A DNA stretch of 64,000 nt from Anoxynatronum buryatiense. Its GTDB lineage: Bacteria > Bacillota > Clostridia > Peptostreptococcales > Tindalliaceae. Position numbers and translations under genes: made by a program. The stretch lies in assembly GCF_900182905.1 (NCBI RefSeq), contig NZ_FXUF01000016.1, positions 33,092 through 97,091 of the forward strand. Direction: 5' to 3'. Positions 50,794-60,372 of this stretch are shown piece after piece (the stretch's first letter is position 1; each line of letters opens with the position of its first letter). The notes below the pieces were generated by a model. It saw only the letters and a list, made by a program, of their open reading frames with translations, was not told the origin of the DNA and made no database searches.

Positions 50794-52028
50794 GAGATCA
50801 CCTCCTGTTTCGTGAGACCATTGGGACAACAGCCAAATTCATGACAGTTTTCAATGTTGATCTCCACGCCCCCGGGAATGTTTTTGGCCTTAACCGTCAC
50901 CACATTTTCCCCCAGTACCGTGATTTCCTCCTGTCCTTCTCCCGGTTGACCAATGATGCAGTCATCTTCAACCGTGCATTCTTCACCGATAATGGCTCTC
51001 TCAATGGTCACATTCTTTCCAATGACAGTGTCCGACATGATCACCGAATCCTTAATCACACTGCCTTCACCTACCACCACTCCCGGGAATAACACCGAGT
51101 TTTCCACTGATCCATATATTTGGCATCCTTCGTTCACCAGTGATTTTTTCACCTGGGCATTGGGAGCAATGAACTGGACCGGCTGGTTGGGGTTGACTGA
51201 GTAAATTTTCCAGTCTTTTTCGTAGAGATCCAGTTCGGGCTGATCGTGGAGCAGATCCATGTTAGCCTGCCACAAGCTTTCTATGGTTCCCACGTCTTTC
51301 CAGTAATGCCTGAAGGGATAGGCGTAAATTCGTTTCCCCTCCTCCAGCAGTCGTGGAATCAGGTTCTTTCCGAAATCATGGTCAGAAGATTTATCCATTT
51401 CATCCTCAATCAGTATTTTACGCAGCAATTGCCAGTTGAACACATAGACGCCCATGGAAGCCAGGTTGTTTTTAGCTTCTCTGGGTTTTTCCTGAAACTC
51501 CACAATGGCATTATCCAGGTTGGTGTTCATAATGCCAAACCGGTGGGTTTCCTCCCAGGGAACTTCGATCACTGCAATGGTGGCATCTGCCGCTTTTTCC
51601 TTGTGATAATCCAGCATGAGAGAATAGTCCATTTTGTAGATATGGTCGCCAGAAAGGATCAACACATATTCCGGGTCATACTGATCCACAAACTCAATGT
51701 TTTGGTAAACGGCATTGGCCGTTCCCAAATACCAGTGCCCGCCGTCATGACGCACGTAAGGTGGCAGCACCGTGACACCGCCCCGTTTTTTATCCAGATC
51801 CCAATGACTGCCGATGCCAATGTAGGAGTTGAGAATCAGGGGTTGGTACTGGGTCAGCACCCCAACGGTGTAAATGCCGGAGTTTGAACAATTGCTGAGG
51901 GTGAAGTCGATGATGCGATACTTTCCCCCAAAAGGAACGGCAGGCTTCGCCAGTTTTCGGGTGAGGATTCCCAGCCGGGTTCCCTGGCCACCGGCCAGGA
52001 GCATGGCAATGCATTCTTGTTTGTACAT
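50790..52028 (-). CDS. glgC: Glucose-1-phosphate adenylyltransferase, catalytic subunit
   Basis: 412 residues. The active-site N-terminus [20 protein letters not shown] and [20 protein letters not shown] are intact; further motifs are [25 protein letters not shown] and VEFQEKP. It makes ADP-glucose from glucose 1-phosphate and ATP, the committed step to glycogen. ATG at 52028 has AAGGAGG seven bases upstream; a GTG two codons earlier is too close to it. First gene of glgC-glgD-glgA-glgP-GH13. Confidence 0.96.
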   Translation of the reverse strand: MYKQECIAMLLAGGQGTRLGILTRKLAKPAVPFGGKYRIIDFTLSNCSNSGIYTVGVLTQYQPLILNSYIGIGSHWDLDKKRGGVTVLPPYVRHDGGHWYLGTANAVYQNIEFVDQYDPEYVLILSGDHIYKMDYSLMLDYHKEKAADATIAVIEVPWEETHRFGIMNTNLDNAIVEFQEKPREAKNNLASMGVYVFNWQLLRKILIEDEMDKSSDHDFGKNLIPRLLEEGKRIYAYPFRHYWKDVGTIESLWQANMDLLHDQPELDLYEKDWKIYSVNPNQPVQFIAPNAQVKKSLVNEGCQIYGSVENSVLFPGVVVGEGSVIKDSVIMSDTVIGKNVTIERAIIGEECTVEDDCIIGQPGEGQEEITVLGENVVTVKAKNIPGGVEINIENCHEFGCCPNGLTKQEVIS

Positions 52029-52069
52029 AGTCACGCCTCCTTCAGTTTATGTTTGAAGATTGATTTCGT

Positions 52070-52099
52070 ACTATAGTCATGGTTATCTAATTTCCACAA
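52070..52099 (-). promoter_or_regulatory. Promoter of the glycogen operon
   Basis: Minus strand TTGTGG and TATAGT with an 18-base spacer, about 40 bases before glgC. Confidence 0.6.
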
Positions 52100-52386
52100 T
52101 GATTACCTACCCATTTTAATGGGATGTCACACGAAGGAAGTGGCAGAAAACACCTAATCGCCAAAAAATTCACGAAAACAATCATACTGAAACTGCTGGC
52201 TTATTATCACTGTATCCGATTTGTGCCTGTTTGTCATCAACATGCTGTTAATTCTGAACAACTACCCACCTTCAGCGGCATTCAGCGTGGTTTCCGTCAA
52301 CAGTTACTGGACGAAAGATCGTTGGCAGGGAGTTGACCCTGCACTCTTGACGAAAGTAACCGTCTTCTGATCACGCTCTTAATCAA
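52100..52386. other. Intergenic region between thrB and glgC
   Basis: No supported gene or known RNA. It holds sequence upstream of the glgC promoter and the approach to the long hairpin at 52387. Confidence 0.4.
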
Positions 52387-52435
52387 CAACAGACAAGGAC
52401 GTTTTGGTTATGACCGCAAACGTCCTTGTCTGTTG
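52387..52435. terminator. Long perfect hairpin downstream of thrB
   Basis: An 18-bp perfect stem (CAACAGACAAGGACGTTT and complement) with a 13-base loop. Neither side has a clear T run, so it is an atypical terminator or a 3'-end stabiliser for the hom-thrB transcript. Confidence 0.6.
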
Positions 52436-52504
52436 ACAGTGATGTGAATCTGTTTCTGTATGATGTTCTGCTTCAGTCCACTCTTTTCGCAAACAGGTGT
52501 GGTA

Positions 52505-53407
52505 TTAGCGCAGGCAGACAGCCCCTTCATTATCGCCTGAGAGAGTTAACACTTCCCATTCTTCCGATGTTTCCGCCAGCAGGTCAAGGAAGACCTGCTG
52601 GCCGCCCCGTGTCTGGGGCATTAACAGATAGGCCAGTGTGGGGCCGGCACCACTGATGATTAATGCTTTCAGTCCTTTTTTTCTTGATTGCTGATAAATG
52701 TGGTCCAGTGAAGGCAACAGCCGGCTTCGGTAGGGCTGGTGCAACCGGTCGTCAAGGGCCTTCTCCACCACTGTGTAGTTTTCCTGCATCAGTGCAGCCA
52801 CCAGCAAGGCCGCCCGTCCCACATTGTGAACGGCATCGGCATAGGATACTTCTTTGGGAAGCGCCTGTCTGGCAGCACTGGTACTCAGCTCAATATTGGG
52901 AATCGCCGTCAGTGTTTGCAGTTCGGCCGGCACAGGAAACCGGATATAGCTGGTGTCACCGGCTTCACCCGCTGACACCACAATACCGCCCAACAGCGCC
53001 GGAGCCACGTTATCCGGATGCCCTTCCAGCTCCACTGCCAGTTCCAACAACTCCTGGCGGTTCAAATTTCCTTTGATTAACTCATTGGCCGCCACCAACC
53101 CTCCCACAATGCAGGCTGCACTGCTGCCCAGCCCCCTTGAAACGGGAATGGCAGTGGTTACTCGCAGATGAATGCCTCCGGGCTTCCGTCCAACGGCGTC
53201 AAAAACCCGCTGCATGCTGCGCACCACCAGATGGGTTTCATCCGTGGGAAGTCCCTTCGCATCTCTTCCAATGTTTTCAATAATGAGGCCGCTTTCCAGT
53301 TCTTCCACTTCCAACTCATTATACAGGTTTAGAGCCATGCCCATACAGTCAAATCCAGGGCCAATGTTGGCCATGGTGGCAGGCACCCTGACGCGCATCA
53401 TCGCCAT
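52505..53407 (-). CDS. thrB: Homoserine kinase
   Basis: 300 residues, GHMP kinase family. Motifs: RVPATMANIGPGFDCMGMAL, the phosphate loop IPVSRGLGSSAACIVGGLVA, and LIISGAGPTLAYL. It phosphorylates homoserine for threonine synthesis. GGGAGGA is eight bases before ATG. It follows hom by 21 bases; threonine synthase (thrC) is not next to it. Confidence 0.95.
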   Translation of the reverse strand: MAMMRVRVPATMANIGPGFDCMGMALNLYNELEVEELESGLIIENIGRDAKGLPTDETHLVVRSMQRVFDAVGRKPGGIHLRVTTAIPVSRGLGSSAACIVGGLVAANELIKGNLNRQELLELAVELEGHPDNVAPALLGGIVVSAGEAGDTSYIRFPVPAELQTLTAIPNIELSTSAARQALPKEVSYADAVHNVGRAALLVAALMQENYTVVEKALDDRLHQPYRSRLLPSLDHIYQQSRKKGLKALIISGAGPTLAYLLMPQTRGGQQVFLDLLAETSEEWEVLTLSGDNEGAVCLR

Positions 53408-53428
53408 ATGCTGTTCCTCCCTGATGTA

Positions 53429-54715
53429 TTAAATATCTTCCACCCGAATAATTCCCGCCACTTCCACCAGTTCATCCATGAGCCTGATGTCTTTGATGGC
53501 CTGTTGAACAGCAATTTCACGGGTACGATGAGTCACAAATACCAGTGATACCGGATCCGCATCACCCTTTTGAATCACAGAGGAAAGGCTGACACCGCAA
53601 TTGCCAAAAGTGGTGGCAATGCGCCCCAAAACGCCGGGAATATCTTTTACCAGCAAGCGAACATAGTAGGCGGTGGTGGTTTCATCCATCGACTGTACTT
53701 TTCTGCCATTTGGTTGGTAGGCCAGCGGATAGGTGGGGGCATGGTCATTGTTGCGATGCTGAGCCACATTGAGCACATCTCCCATCACAGCACTTGCCGT
53801 GGGCAGGTCACCTGCTCCCTTTCCATAAAACATCAGATCACCCACTGCATTTCCCTGAATGTAAACTGCATTATAAGCATCCTGTACCGATGCCAGCGGG
53901 TGCCCGGCCGCTATCATGGTGGGGTGCACCCGCAGTTCAATTTTACCTTCAAGGTCCCGGGCAATGGCCAGCAATTTAATCACATACCCCAGCTCTGCCG
54001 CATACTCAATGTCCAAAGGCGTGATGCTGTTGATCCCTTCCCGATACACCTGACCAAATTCCACAGTGGTTTGAAAGCCCAGCGAAGCCAGAATGGTCAA
54101 CTTATGGGCTGCATCGAAACCTTCCACATCTGCTGTGGGGTCGGCTTCTGCATACCCTTTGGCCTGGGCTTCCGCCAAAGCTTCCTCATAGGTGGTTTTT
54201 TCCTGGGTCATTTTACTGAGAATATAGTTGGTGGTACCGTTCACAATACCCATGATGGAGGTCAGCCTGTTGGCGCAAAGGCTCTCCCGAATGGCCTGGA
54301 GAATGGGAATGCCGCCAGCCACACTGGCTTCATACCGCAACTGAACGCCCCGGCGGGCGGCAAGCCTGCTCAATTCACTGCCATGCTGGGCCAGAAGCGC
54401 TTTATTGGCTGTCACCACATGCTTGCCGGCAGAAAGAGCTTCTGTGATATACTGTTTGGCCGGTTCAATGCCGCCCATCAATTCGACGATCACATCAATT
54501 TCAGCATCCTGCAATATAGTCTGCCAGGATGTTGTCAGACGGGGGTCTGCCGCCGGTAATACCCGGTTCTTTTCAGGATCACGCACAAGAATTTTTTTCA
54601 CTGTCACTTTGTTACCCGTTTGATGACTGATCTCTTCCTGATTGGTCTGAAGCAGCTGCCAGACACCCTGACCAACAACCCCAAACCCCAACAGGCCGAT
54701 GTGTACTGTTTTCAT
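53429..54715 (-). CDS. hom: Homoserine dehydrogenase
   Basis: 428 residues. NAD(P) site HIGLLGFGVVGQGVWQLL, catalytic domain with GIVNGTTNYILSKM, YAEADPTADVEGFDAAHKL and ASLGF; C-terminal ACT domain (YYVRLLVKDIPGVLGRIATT) for threonine feedback. It reduces aspartate semialdehyde to homoserine. ATG at 54715 has AGGTGAT upstream; a GTG three codons earlier is less likely. Immediately after the ACT-protein gene. Confidence 0.95.
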   Translation of the reverse strand: MKTVHIGLLGFGVVGQGVWQLLQTNQEEISHQTGNKVTVKKILVRDPEKNRVLPAADPRLTTSWQTILQDAEIDVIVELMGGIEPAKQYITEALSAGKHVVTANKALLAQHGSELSRLAARRGVQLRYEASVAGGIPILQAIRESLCANRLTSIMGIVNGTTNYILSKMTQEKTTYEEALAEAQAKGYAEADPTADVEGFDAAHKLTILASLGFQTTVEFGQVYREGINSITPLDIEYAAELGYVIKLLAIARDLEGKIELRVHPTMIAAGHPLASVQDAYNAVYIQGNAVGDLMFYGKGAGDLPTASAVMGDVLNVAQHRNNDHAPTYPLAYQPNGRKVQSMDETTTAYYVRLLVKDIPGVLGRIATTFGNCGVSLSSVIQKGDADPVSLVFVTHRTREIAVQQAIKDIRLMDELVEVAGIIRVEDI

Positions 54716-54724
54716 TATGATCAC

Positions 54725-55171
54725 CTATTCTTTCCCGACAATCTTCACTTCGTGGATGCCGTTAATTTTTCGCAGTCGCTGAATCAGGGTTTCAATATTC
54801 ACCGTCAAGTCCATGGTTTCCAGTGAGACGGTGACATTGGCCACCTGTAAATAAGGGATATTCTGGTTAATGGTTACCACACTCCCGTTCACCCGGGCAA
54901 TTTCTTTCAGCACTTCCAACAGGCAGCCTGAAACATGATCCAGCAGCATGGCCAGGGTGATAATTCTGCCTTTGCTCATTTCATAAAATGGAAAGACATG
55001 ATGCCTGTATTTATAATAGGCACTGCGACTGATTCCCGCCTGCTCCACTGCCTCATAAATGGTGTTGGCCTTTCCTTTACTGAGCATTTCATTCACCTGA
55101 ACGGTTTTAAGAAGCACCTCAGGCAGCGCCTGATGGTGCACCAGATAATAAGTATGCTTTTCCTGCTCCAT
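54725..55171 (-). CDS. ACT-domain regulatory protein (PheB/ThrR-type)
   Basis: 148 residues. An N-terminal helix-turn-helix-like part (KGKANTIYEAVEQAGISRSA, YYKYRHHVFPF) and a C-terminal ACT domain (LAMLLDHVSGCLLEVLKEIA). This UPF0735/PheB family sits next to hom/thrB in Firmicutes and is thought to regulate threonine biosynthesis in response to an amino acid. First gene of the ACT-hom-thrB operon with GGAGGTG before ATG. Confidence 0.9.
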   Translation of the reverse strand: MEQEKHTYYLVHHQALPEVLLKTVQVNEMLSKGKANTIYEAVEQAGISRSAYYKYRHHVFPFYEMSKGRIITLAMLLDHVSGCLLEVLKEIARVNGSVVTINQNIPYLQVANVTVSLETMDLTVNIETLIQRLRKINGIHEVKIVGKE

Positions 55172-55253
55172 GATGACACCTCCGTTGTTTTCTCCGCAAA
55201 TACAAATGTATTTTCAACAGATACATACTACCATAAATGAAAAAGCCTTTCAA

Positions 55254-55281
55254 GAAAAAAGACGGGTTCATCGCCCGTCTG
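55254..55281 (-). terminator. Intrinsic terminator between the asparaginase unit and the ACT-hom-thrB operon
   Basis: AGACGGG / CCCGTCT stem; the minus strand continues TTTTTTC. Plus-strand downstream also has TTTTTT at a distance. Confidence 0.85.
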
Positions 55282-55297
55282 AGATTGTTTTTTCCTT

Positions 55298-55546
55298 TTA
55301 GGAAGCACTGTACTTTTTGTAAAGAATCAGATATACCACCAGATAAATAGCCATGAGAATGAAAAAACCACTGATAAACCGCTGAAAACTGCCGTAAAAA
55401 TGTTCGTGGGTGATACCGGTGATCTGTGAAAGCCCAAAGGCCACCGCCAGTGTTAACGCCCCTGATGCCAGTTTCAATTCTGTATCATTCCATTGCTGCT
55501 TCTTCTGACTGTCTTGCGTCTTTGTCTGTTTCTTCTTACTGCCCAT
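55298..55546 (-). CDS. Small two-helix membrane protein
   Basis: 82 residues: a Lys/Gln-rich N-terminus (KKKQTKTQDSQKKQQW), then two membrane helices (LASGALTLAVAFGLSQIT, FISGFFILMAIYLVVYLIL). No family recognised. The start overlaps the asparaginase 3' end by 11 bases with GGAGGA seven bases upstream, so the two are coupled. Confidence 0.7.
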   Translation of the reverse strand: MGSKKKQTKTQDSQKKQQWNDTELKLASGALTLAVAFGLSQITGITHEHFYGSFQRFISGFFILMAIYLVVYLILYKKYSAS

Positions 55547-56564
55547 GGGTTGATTCCTCCTGCCCCGTAACGGGTGTACGGTATTGCTCCTGTTCAAAAA
55601 TATGCCGGATGACTGCCTGTTCCCGGCTCACTCCCAGTGCCAGCATCAGTTTAATTCTGGCCTTCTGGCCCGGCAGGTCACCGCCAAAAATAACTCCCAA
55701 ATCCCGAAGCTCCTTGCCTCCGCCTGGATACCCGTAAGTACCCAGCACACGGCCGGTGGGACACCGGGACACCAACACCACCACCAGACCGTTATCGATG
55801 GCGCGACGAACTCCCTGCATCATGGCCGGCGGCACATTCCCCCGCCCCATGGCTTCAATGACAAGTCCCTTGTCTTGCTGCTCCACACAGAATTCAATTA
55901 AGCGATGATCCATCCCCGCCACACACTTAATCAACGAAACCCGCTCTTCCAGGGCTTCCGGCTGTAACACCTGGCGATGAACCACTTCCCGGTGAAAAAT
56001 CACTTCATCATTGTCCACAATCCCCAATGCACCAAATTCAAGGGATTGAAAGGTGTTCAACCGGAGTGTGTTGGTTTTGGTCACTTCACTGGCTGCATTC
56101 ACTTCATTATTCATCACCACCAGCACCCCTTTGTTCCGGGATTCCGGCGAAATGGCAGTGCACACTGCCGCCGCAAGATTGCTGGGACCATCATAACCCA
56201 GCTCAGAGCTGTTTCGCATGGCGCCCACCATCACCACCGGTTTGGTGGTATCCAGGGTTAAATCCAGTAAATAGGCAGTTTCTTCCAGGGTGTCTGTTCC
56301 ATGGGTCACCACCACCCCGGCAATGTCATCGCGGGTCAACAGTTGCTGCACCTGCGCCCGCAGCTTCATCATCAGTTGTGGATCCATGTGCGGGCCGGGC
56401 AATGAGGAGAAGGTAATCGGCTCAATGTGGGCGAAACGGTCAATATTGGTGACCATGGAAAGAATCTGGGCTGCAGACAGGGAAGGGATGGCTGCCCCCA
56501 GTCTCTCATCGATGGACATGGAAATAGTGCCGCCGGTGAACACCACCGCAACGGTTGGTTTCAT
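55536..56564 (-). CDS. ansA: L-asparaginase (type I-like)
   Basis: 342 residues. Catalytic Thr residues are in VVFTGGTISMS and VVTHGTDTLEETAYLLD, followed by VVMVGAMRNSSELGYDGPSN. It hydrolyses asparagine to aspartate and ammonia. No signal peptide, hence cytoplasmic. GGGGATC precedes ATG weakly. It may supply aspartate to the aspartate-kinase pathway encoded nearby. Confidence 0.92.
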   Translation of the reverse strand: MKPTVAVVFTGGTISMSIDERLGAAIPSLSAAQILSMVTNIDRFAHIEPITFSSLPGPHMDPQLMMKLRAQVQQLLTRDDIAGVVVTHGTDTLEETAYLLDLTLDTTKPVVMVGAMRNSSELGYDGPSNLAAAVCTAISPESRNKGVLVVMNNEVNAASEVTKTNTLRLNTFQSLEFGALGIVDNDEVIFHREVVHRQVLQPEALEERVSLIKCVAGMDHRLIEFCVEQQDKGLVIEAMGRGNVPPAMMQGVRRAIDNGLVVVLVSRCPTGRVLGTYGYPGGGKELRDLGVIFGGDLPGQKARIKLMLALGVSREQAVIRHIFEQEQYRTPVTGQEESTHGQ

Positions 56565-56789
56565 GCTGTGATCCCCTTTCTGGCGAACGCTGCAAGCAAC
56601 AGCGTTCTGTTAAATTAATTTTCCGTTATTTTTTTGTCTTGAAATCATTATATCTCATTTTACAGCGTTTGACTCCCCCAGTCTTTCGACAAAATAACCG
56701 CACTTAGCCTCTCCGCTCTTTTCAGTCTTCTCATCATCTTTTCAAACAGGTTTAATTCATGTATGATCGTTGTGGGGAGGGTTCCATCA

Positions 56790-58181
56790 ATGTCGGATAA
56801 AAAAAATCTGCTTTCCGGTTCCATTTTCAGCTCTTTAACAGCACTGGCATTGCCCATTATGGGCACGTCTTTTTTAAATATGGCCTATCACCTGGTTGAT
56901 ATGGTCTGGATTGGCATTCTTGGCAGTGGTGCCGTCGCTTCCATTGGCATCGCCGGTTACTTCATCACTTTCAGCATGGCCCTGGTGCGCCTGGTTCAGG
57001 TGGGTACCGAAGTGAACATTGCCCAATCCATTGGGGCTGAGAATGGCGACCGTGCCAATTATTATGCCGGCACTGCCCTGCGTATGGCTGTCGGCATCGC
57101 CTTGATCTACGGGCTGGTACTCTATCTTTTTAATCGGCAGCTCATTGGTTTTTTCAGAATCGATCACCCACTGGTGGAGCGCGATGCCCGGCATTATCTG
57201 ATGATCATGTCTCTGGGAATGGTTTTTGTTTTTCTTAATCCCATTATTACCTGCATTTACAATGGTGCCGGTTACAGCAAGGCTCCCTTCAAGGTGAATG
57301 CCATGGGGATGGCAGCCAATATGGTACTGGACCCGCTGATGATCTTTGGCTTAAACCTGGGAGTTCGGGGAGCCGCCTTGGCGACGGTGTTTTCTCAAAT
57401 GCTGGTGACACTGGTGTTGGTGCGCATGCTCATACGAAACCGCCCCTTTCCGCAGTTTCGGTTCCGGGGTGGCTGGAGCTCCGGCCTGATGCGGGAGATT
57501 GGACGCCTGGGTGCTCCCGTGGCGCTTCAAAGCGGTCTTTTTTCTGTCTACTCTGTCTTACTGGCTCGTATTGTGGCCGGTTACGGACCTGCCGCCATGG
57601 CTGCTCAAAAGGTGGGGGTGCAGATTGAATCCATTTCCTACATGACGGCTCACGGCTTTGCCATCGCCCTCAGTTCTTTTACCGGCCAAAACATGGGTGC
57701 GGGCAAACCCGGCCGGGTGAAGCAAGGGATCAAAACCGCCGGTGGCGTGATGTTCGTTTTCGGCGTGATCACCTCACTGATTCTTGTCGTCTTTGCCCGT
57801 GAGCTGTTCATGATTTTTATCCGGGAAGAGGCCACCGTGGTCATCGGCACGCGGTATGTGCGCATTCTCGGTTTTTCACAGTTGTTCATGTGCCTGGAAA
57901 TCACTTTTTCCGGCGGCTTCAACGGACTTCGGAAAACCACTCCGCCGGCACTGGTGAGCATCCTCTTCACTGGCCTGCGGGTTCCGGCAGCTTATCTGCT
58001 GGCCCGGGAATCCCTGCTGGGCCTTGACGGTGTCTGGTGGACCATCACCGGCAGTTCATGGATTAAAGGAACCCTGATGGCGGGAATGACGCTGATGCTG
58101 CTGCGGTCACCCCTCTTGCAAACAGGCCATCCCACCATAGCACCCGGCAGCGGCAATGCCAATGACGATGCCGTCTCATGA
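56790..58181 (+). CDS. MATE-family efflux transporter
   Basis: 463 residues with about 12 membrane helices arranged as two bundles. Motifs: LALPIMGTSFLNMAYHLVD at the start, IGILGSGAVASIGIAGYFIT, and TGQNMGAGKPGRVKQGIKTA in the second half. It exports cationic drugs or metabolites using sodium or proton gradients. ATG at 56790 has GGGGAGGG eight bases upstream. Single gene with its own terminator; substrate unknown. Confidence 0.92.
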   Translation: MSDKKNLLSGSIFSSLTALALPIMGTSFLNMAYHLVDMVWIGILGSGAVASIGIAGYFITFSMALVRLVQVGTEVNIAQSIGAENGDRANYYAGTALRMAVGIALIYGLVLYLFNRQLIGFFRIDHPLVERDARHYLMIMSLGMVFVFLNPIITCIYNGAGYSKAPFKVNAMGMAANMVLDPLMIFGLNLGVRGAALATVFSQMLVTLVLVRMLIRNRPFPQFRFRGGWSSGLMREIGRLGAPVALQSGLFSVYSVLLARIVAGYGPAAMAAQKVGVQIESISYMTAHGFAIALSSFTGQNMGAGKPGRVKQGIKTAGGVMFVFGVITSLILVVFARELFMIFIREEATVVIGTRYVRILGFSQLFMCLEITFSGGFNGLRKTTPPALVSILFTGLRVPAAYLLARESLLGLDGVWWTITGSSWIKGTLMAGMTLMLLRSPLLQTGHPTIAPGSGNANDDAVS

Positions 58182-58210
58182 TGCCCATCCGAACCTTACT
58201 GATGTCAAAA

Positions 58211-58243
58211 CAAATGCCGGAACCTGAGTGGTTCCGGCATTTG
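58211..58243 (+). terminator. Intrinsic terminator of the MATE gene
   Basis: CAAATGCCGGAACC / GGTTCCGGCATTTG perfect stem with a five-base loop, followed by TGCTTAATCT; the T run is weak. Confidence 0.8.
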
Positions 58244-58294
58244 TGCTTAATCTATTCATCTATTCATCTGTTCATCGTCGAATGGTTCTTCCGA

Positions 58295-60241
58295 CTATAT
58301 GTTGGACGCTGTTGAAAAAGCACTCCGCATTGCTTGTTGGATTGTAGCTGGTTTTTGACAGTCACCTGCCATATAGAAACGATGAGCTGTCCCATAGAAT
58401 TCAAGGGCTTCTGCTTTTAGCGGCACCATCCCCACCGAAATCACTACACTTTCCGCCATCACGCTGTTCTCTTTGCCCATTTTATCATAAAAAATAACTC
58501 GTTCATTTTCAATGGCAGAACAACGTGCATTCAGAATGCACTTGAAATTTGGTATAGATTCCCAAGCTTCTCTAAACATTTCCCGGTAATGAATCAGTGT
58601 TGAATCTGCCGCCAATTCATCACGCATTTCCAACACCGTTACATCATGTCCTCTTTTGGCCAAATACATGCCCGCCTCAACGCCAACTTCTCCGCCTCCT
58701 ATCACAACCACGCGGTGACCGACAGCATCAGGCTTTTCGAATATTTCCTCACCATAAAGAACATGTTCTTTTTCGACGCCGGGAATAGGGGGTTTGAAAG
58801 GCTGTGCCCCTATCGCAACGACAACCGCATCATATCCTTGCTCTCTGATCATATCGGGGCTCGCTTTTGTCGATATCATCACATTAATCCTGCGCTTTTC
58901 AATTTGTCTGATAAGAAAATCTTTGAACTGCTTCAATGGCCACTTAAAGTCCACATGATCAGCATGCCTGATCATTCCACCCAACGATTCACCGGCTTCA
59001 TACAAGGTTACCTGATGTCCCCGATCATGTAAATCCATCGCTGTTTTCATCCCTGTTGGACCCCCACCGATCACTGCCACTTTTTTATGAGTGGTCGAAG
59101 TTGTCACCAACTGATCTACTCTATGTTCAATTCCGATGATGGGATTCACCGAACAAATACTCACAAACGGATCATTTTTCCCTCTGCCATGGCATTTATT
59201 ACACCTCAGGCAAGGTACAAGATCCTCTTTATTACCATTATAAGCCAACTCACCATAATTGGGATTACTAATCCAACTTCTCGCCATTGAGATAATATCT
59301 GCTTTTCCTGATTTGATCACTTCTTCACAGGTATCAAAATCATGGTATCCTCCAACTGTTGCAATTTTAACCTTGGTGCCAGTATTTTTGATATACTGAG
59401 CATAGTGTATAAAAGGGGTTTCAATTAAATTAAACCCTGTGGGATGGGCCTGTTCAACATCAGCAGCACGCAACTGAACAATATCGATATATGGTTCGGC
59501 CATTTTAATAAACGCAGCAGCCTCCTCAATGGTATATCCACCCTTCGGTTCTTCCGCACTCATCACCAACTCAATCAAAAAATGATTCCCCACCGTTTCT
59601 CTCACTTTTTCCAAAACCATCAACGGAAATCTCGCCCTATTTTCCAAAGAACCGCCATATGCATCTCCTCGATGATTTGTTAAGGGCGACAAAAACTTGG
59701 CCGGTATCTGTCCGCGATATGCGTAATGAATGGATGCCATGTCAAACCCCAGAAATTTTAAGATGCCAATTTGTTCTGCATAGCTTTTTGCAATGAGTTG
59801 AAGTGTTTCTTCTTCAAAATCTTCCACAGCCTTGTTGACATCAACAATCCGAAGTTTGTTATTTTCCATTAAAGGGTATCCTGATTGGGGCCCCACAAAA
59901 AAACCCATACATGCTATCGATCCATAAAAGTGGATGGTATCAGCAAGTTGCATCAAGTAGTTTTGACTTGCCGGATCATAAAGATCATAATCAGGAAAAT
60001 GGGCAATATCCAGTTCCATTGGCAGGCCAGCACCTCTGCTGAAGTTATTGATCCCCATACAGGTGACAATTGCCGCTCCACTTTTGGCTTTATTGGCAAA
60101 ATGGGCGATAACGGAATCAGCCGGAAACGGCTCCGGCCCTTGCAAAAAATGGGGCAGGGAGTTGCAGGCTGCCATTCGGTTTTTAAGAATATATCCTCTT
60201 ATTTCCAACGGGGCAAGAAGATGTTGATAGTGTGATTTCAT
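58295..60241 (-). CDS. Old Yellow Enzyme/FAD oxidoreductase (2,4-dienoyl-CoA reductase-type, [4Fe-4S])
   Basis: 648 residues. Residues 1-350 form the FMN barrel (LKNRMAACNSLPHF, SIHYAYRGQIPAKFLSPLTN, YGGSLENRARFP, ARSWISNPN). The [4Fe-4S] ligands are CLRCNKCHGRG ... CSVNP. About 385-640 form the FAD/NAD domain (VAVIGGGPTGMKTAMDL, VVVIGGGEVGVEAGMYL, FYMAGDC). The family reduces activated C=C bonds (dienoyl-CoA, enoates, bile acids). The catalytic loop reads HYAYRG in place of the common HGAHGY, which may shift substrate range. Last gene after the TRAP transporter. Confidence 0.88.
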   Translation of the reverse strand: MKSHYQHLLAPLEIRGYILKNRMAACNSLPHFLQGPEPFPADSVIAHFANKAKSGAAIVTCMGINNFSRGAGLPMELDIAHFPDYDLYDPASQNYLMQLADTIHFYGSIACMGFFVGPQSGYPLMENNKLRIVDVNKAVEDFEEETLQLIAKSYAEQIGILKFLGFDMASIHYAYRGQIPAKFLSPLTNHRGDAYGGSLENRARFPLMVLEKVRETVGNHFLIELVMSAEEPKGGYTIEEAAAFIKMAEPYIDIVQLRAADVEQAHPTGFNLIETPFIHYAQYIKNTGTKVKIATVGGYHDFDTCEEVIKSGKADIISMARSWISNPNYGELAYNGNKEDLVPCLRCNKCHGRGKNDPFVSICSVNPIIGIEHRVDQLVTTSTTHKKVAVIGGGPTGMKTAMDLHDRGHQVTLYEAGESLGGMIRHADHVDFKWPLKQFKDFLIRQIEKRRINVMISTKASPDMIREQGYDAVVVAIGAQPFKPPIPGVEKEHVLYGEEIFEKPDAVGHRVVVIGGGEVGVEAGMYLAKRGHDVTVLEMRDELAADSTLIHYREMFREAWESIPNFKCILNARCSAIENERVIFYDKMGKENSVMAESVVISVGMVPLKAEALEFYGTAHRFYMAGDCQKPATIQQAMRSAFSTASNI

Positions 60242-60372
60242 AAATTCACGCCTCCATGAGATCTATATTAGATATTCCCGTAACGGAACAACTCGCCCCT
60301 CAATATCATCGTCGATGTCAAGGGGAGAGCTGCTATACCAACTGCACTTTGGTAATTCAATGATCAATATGA

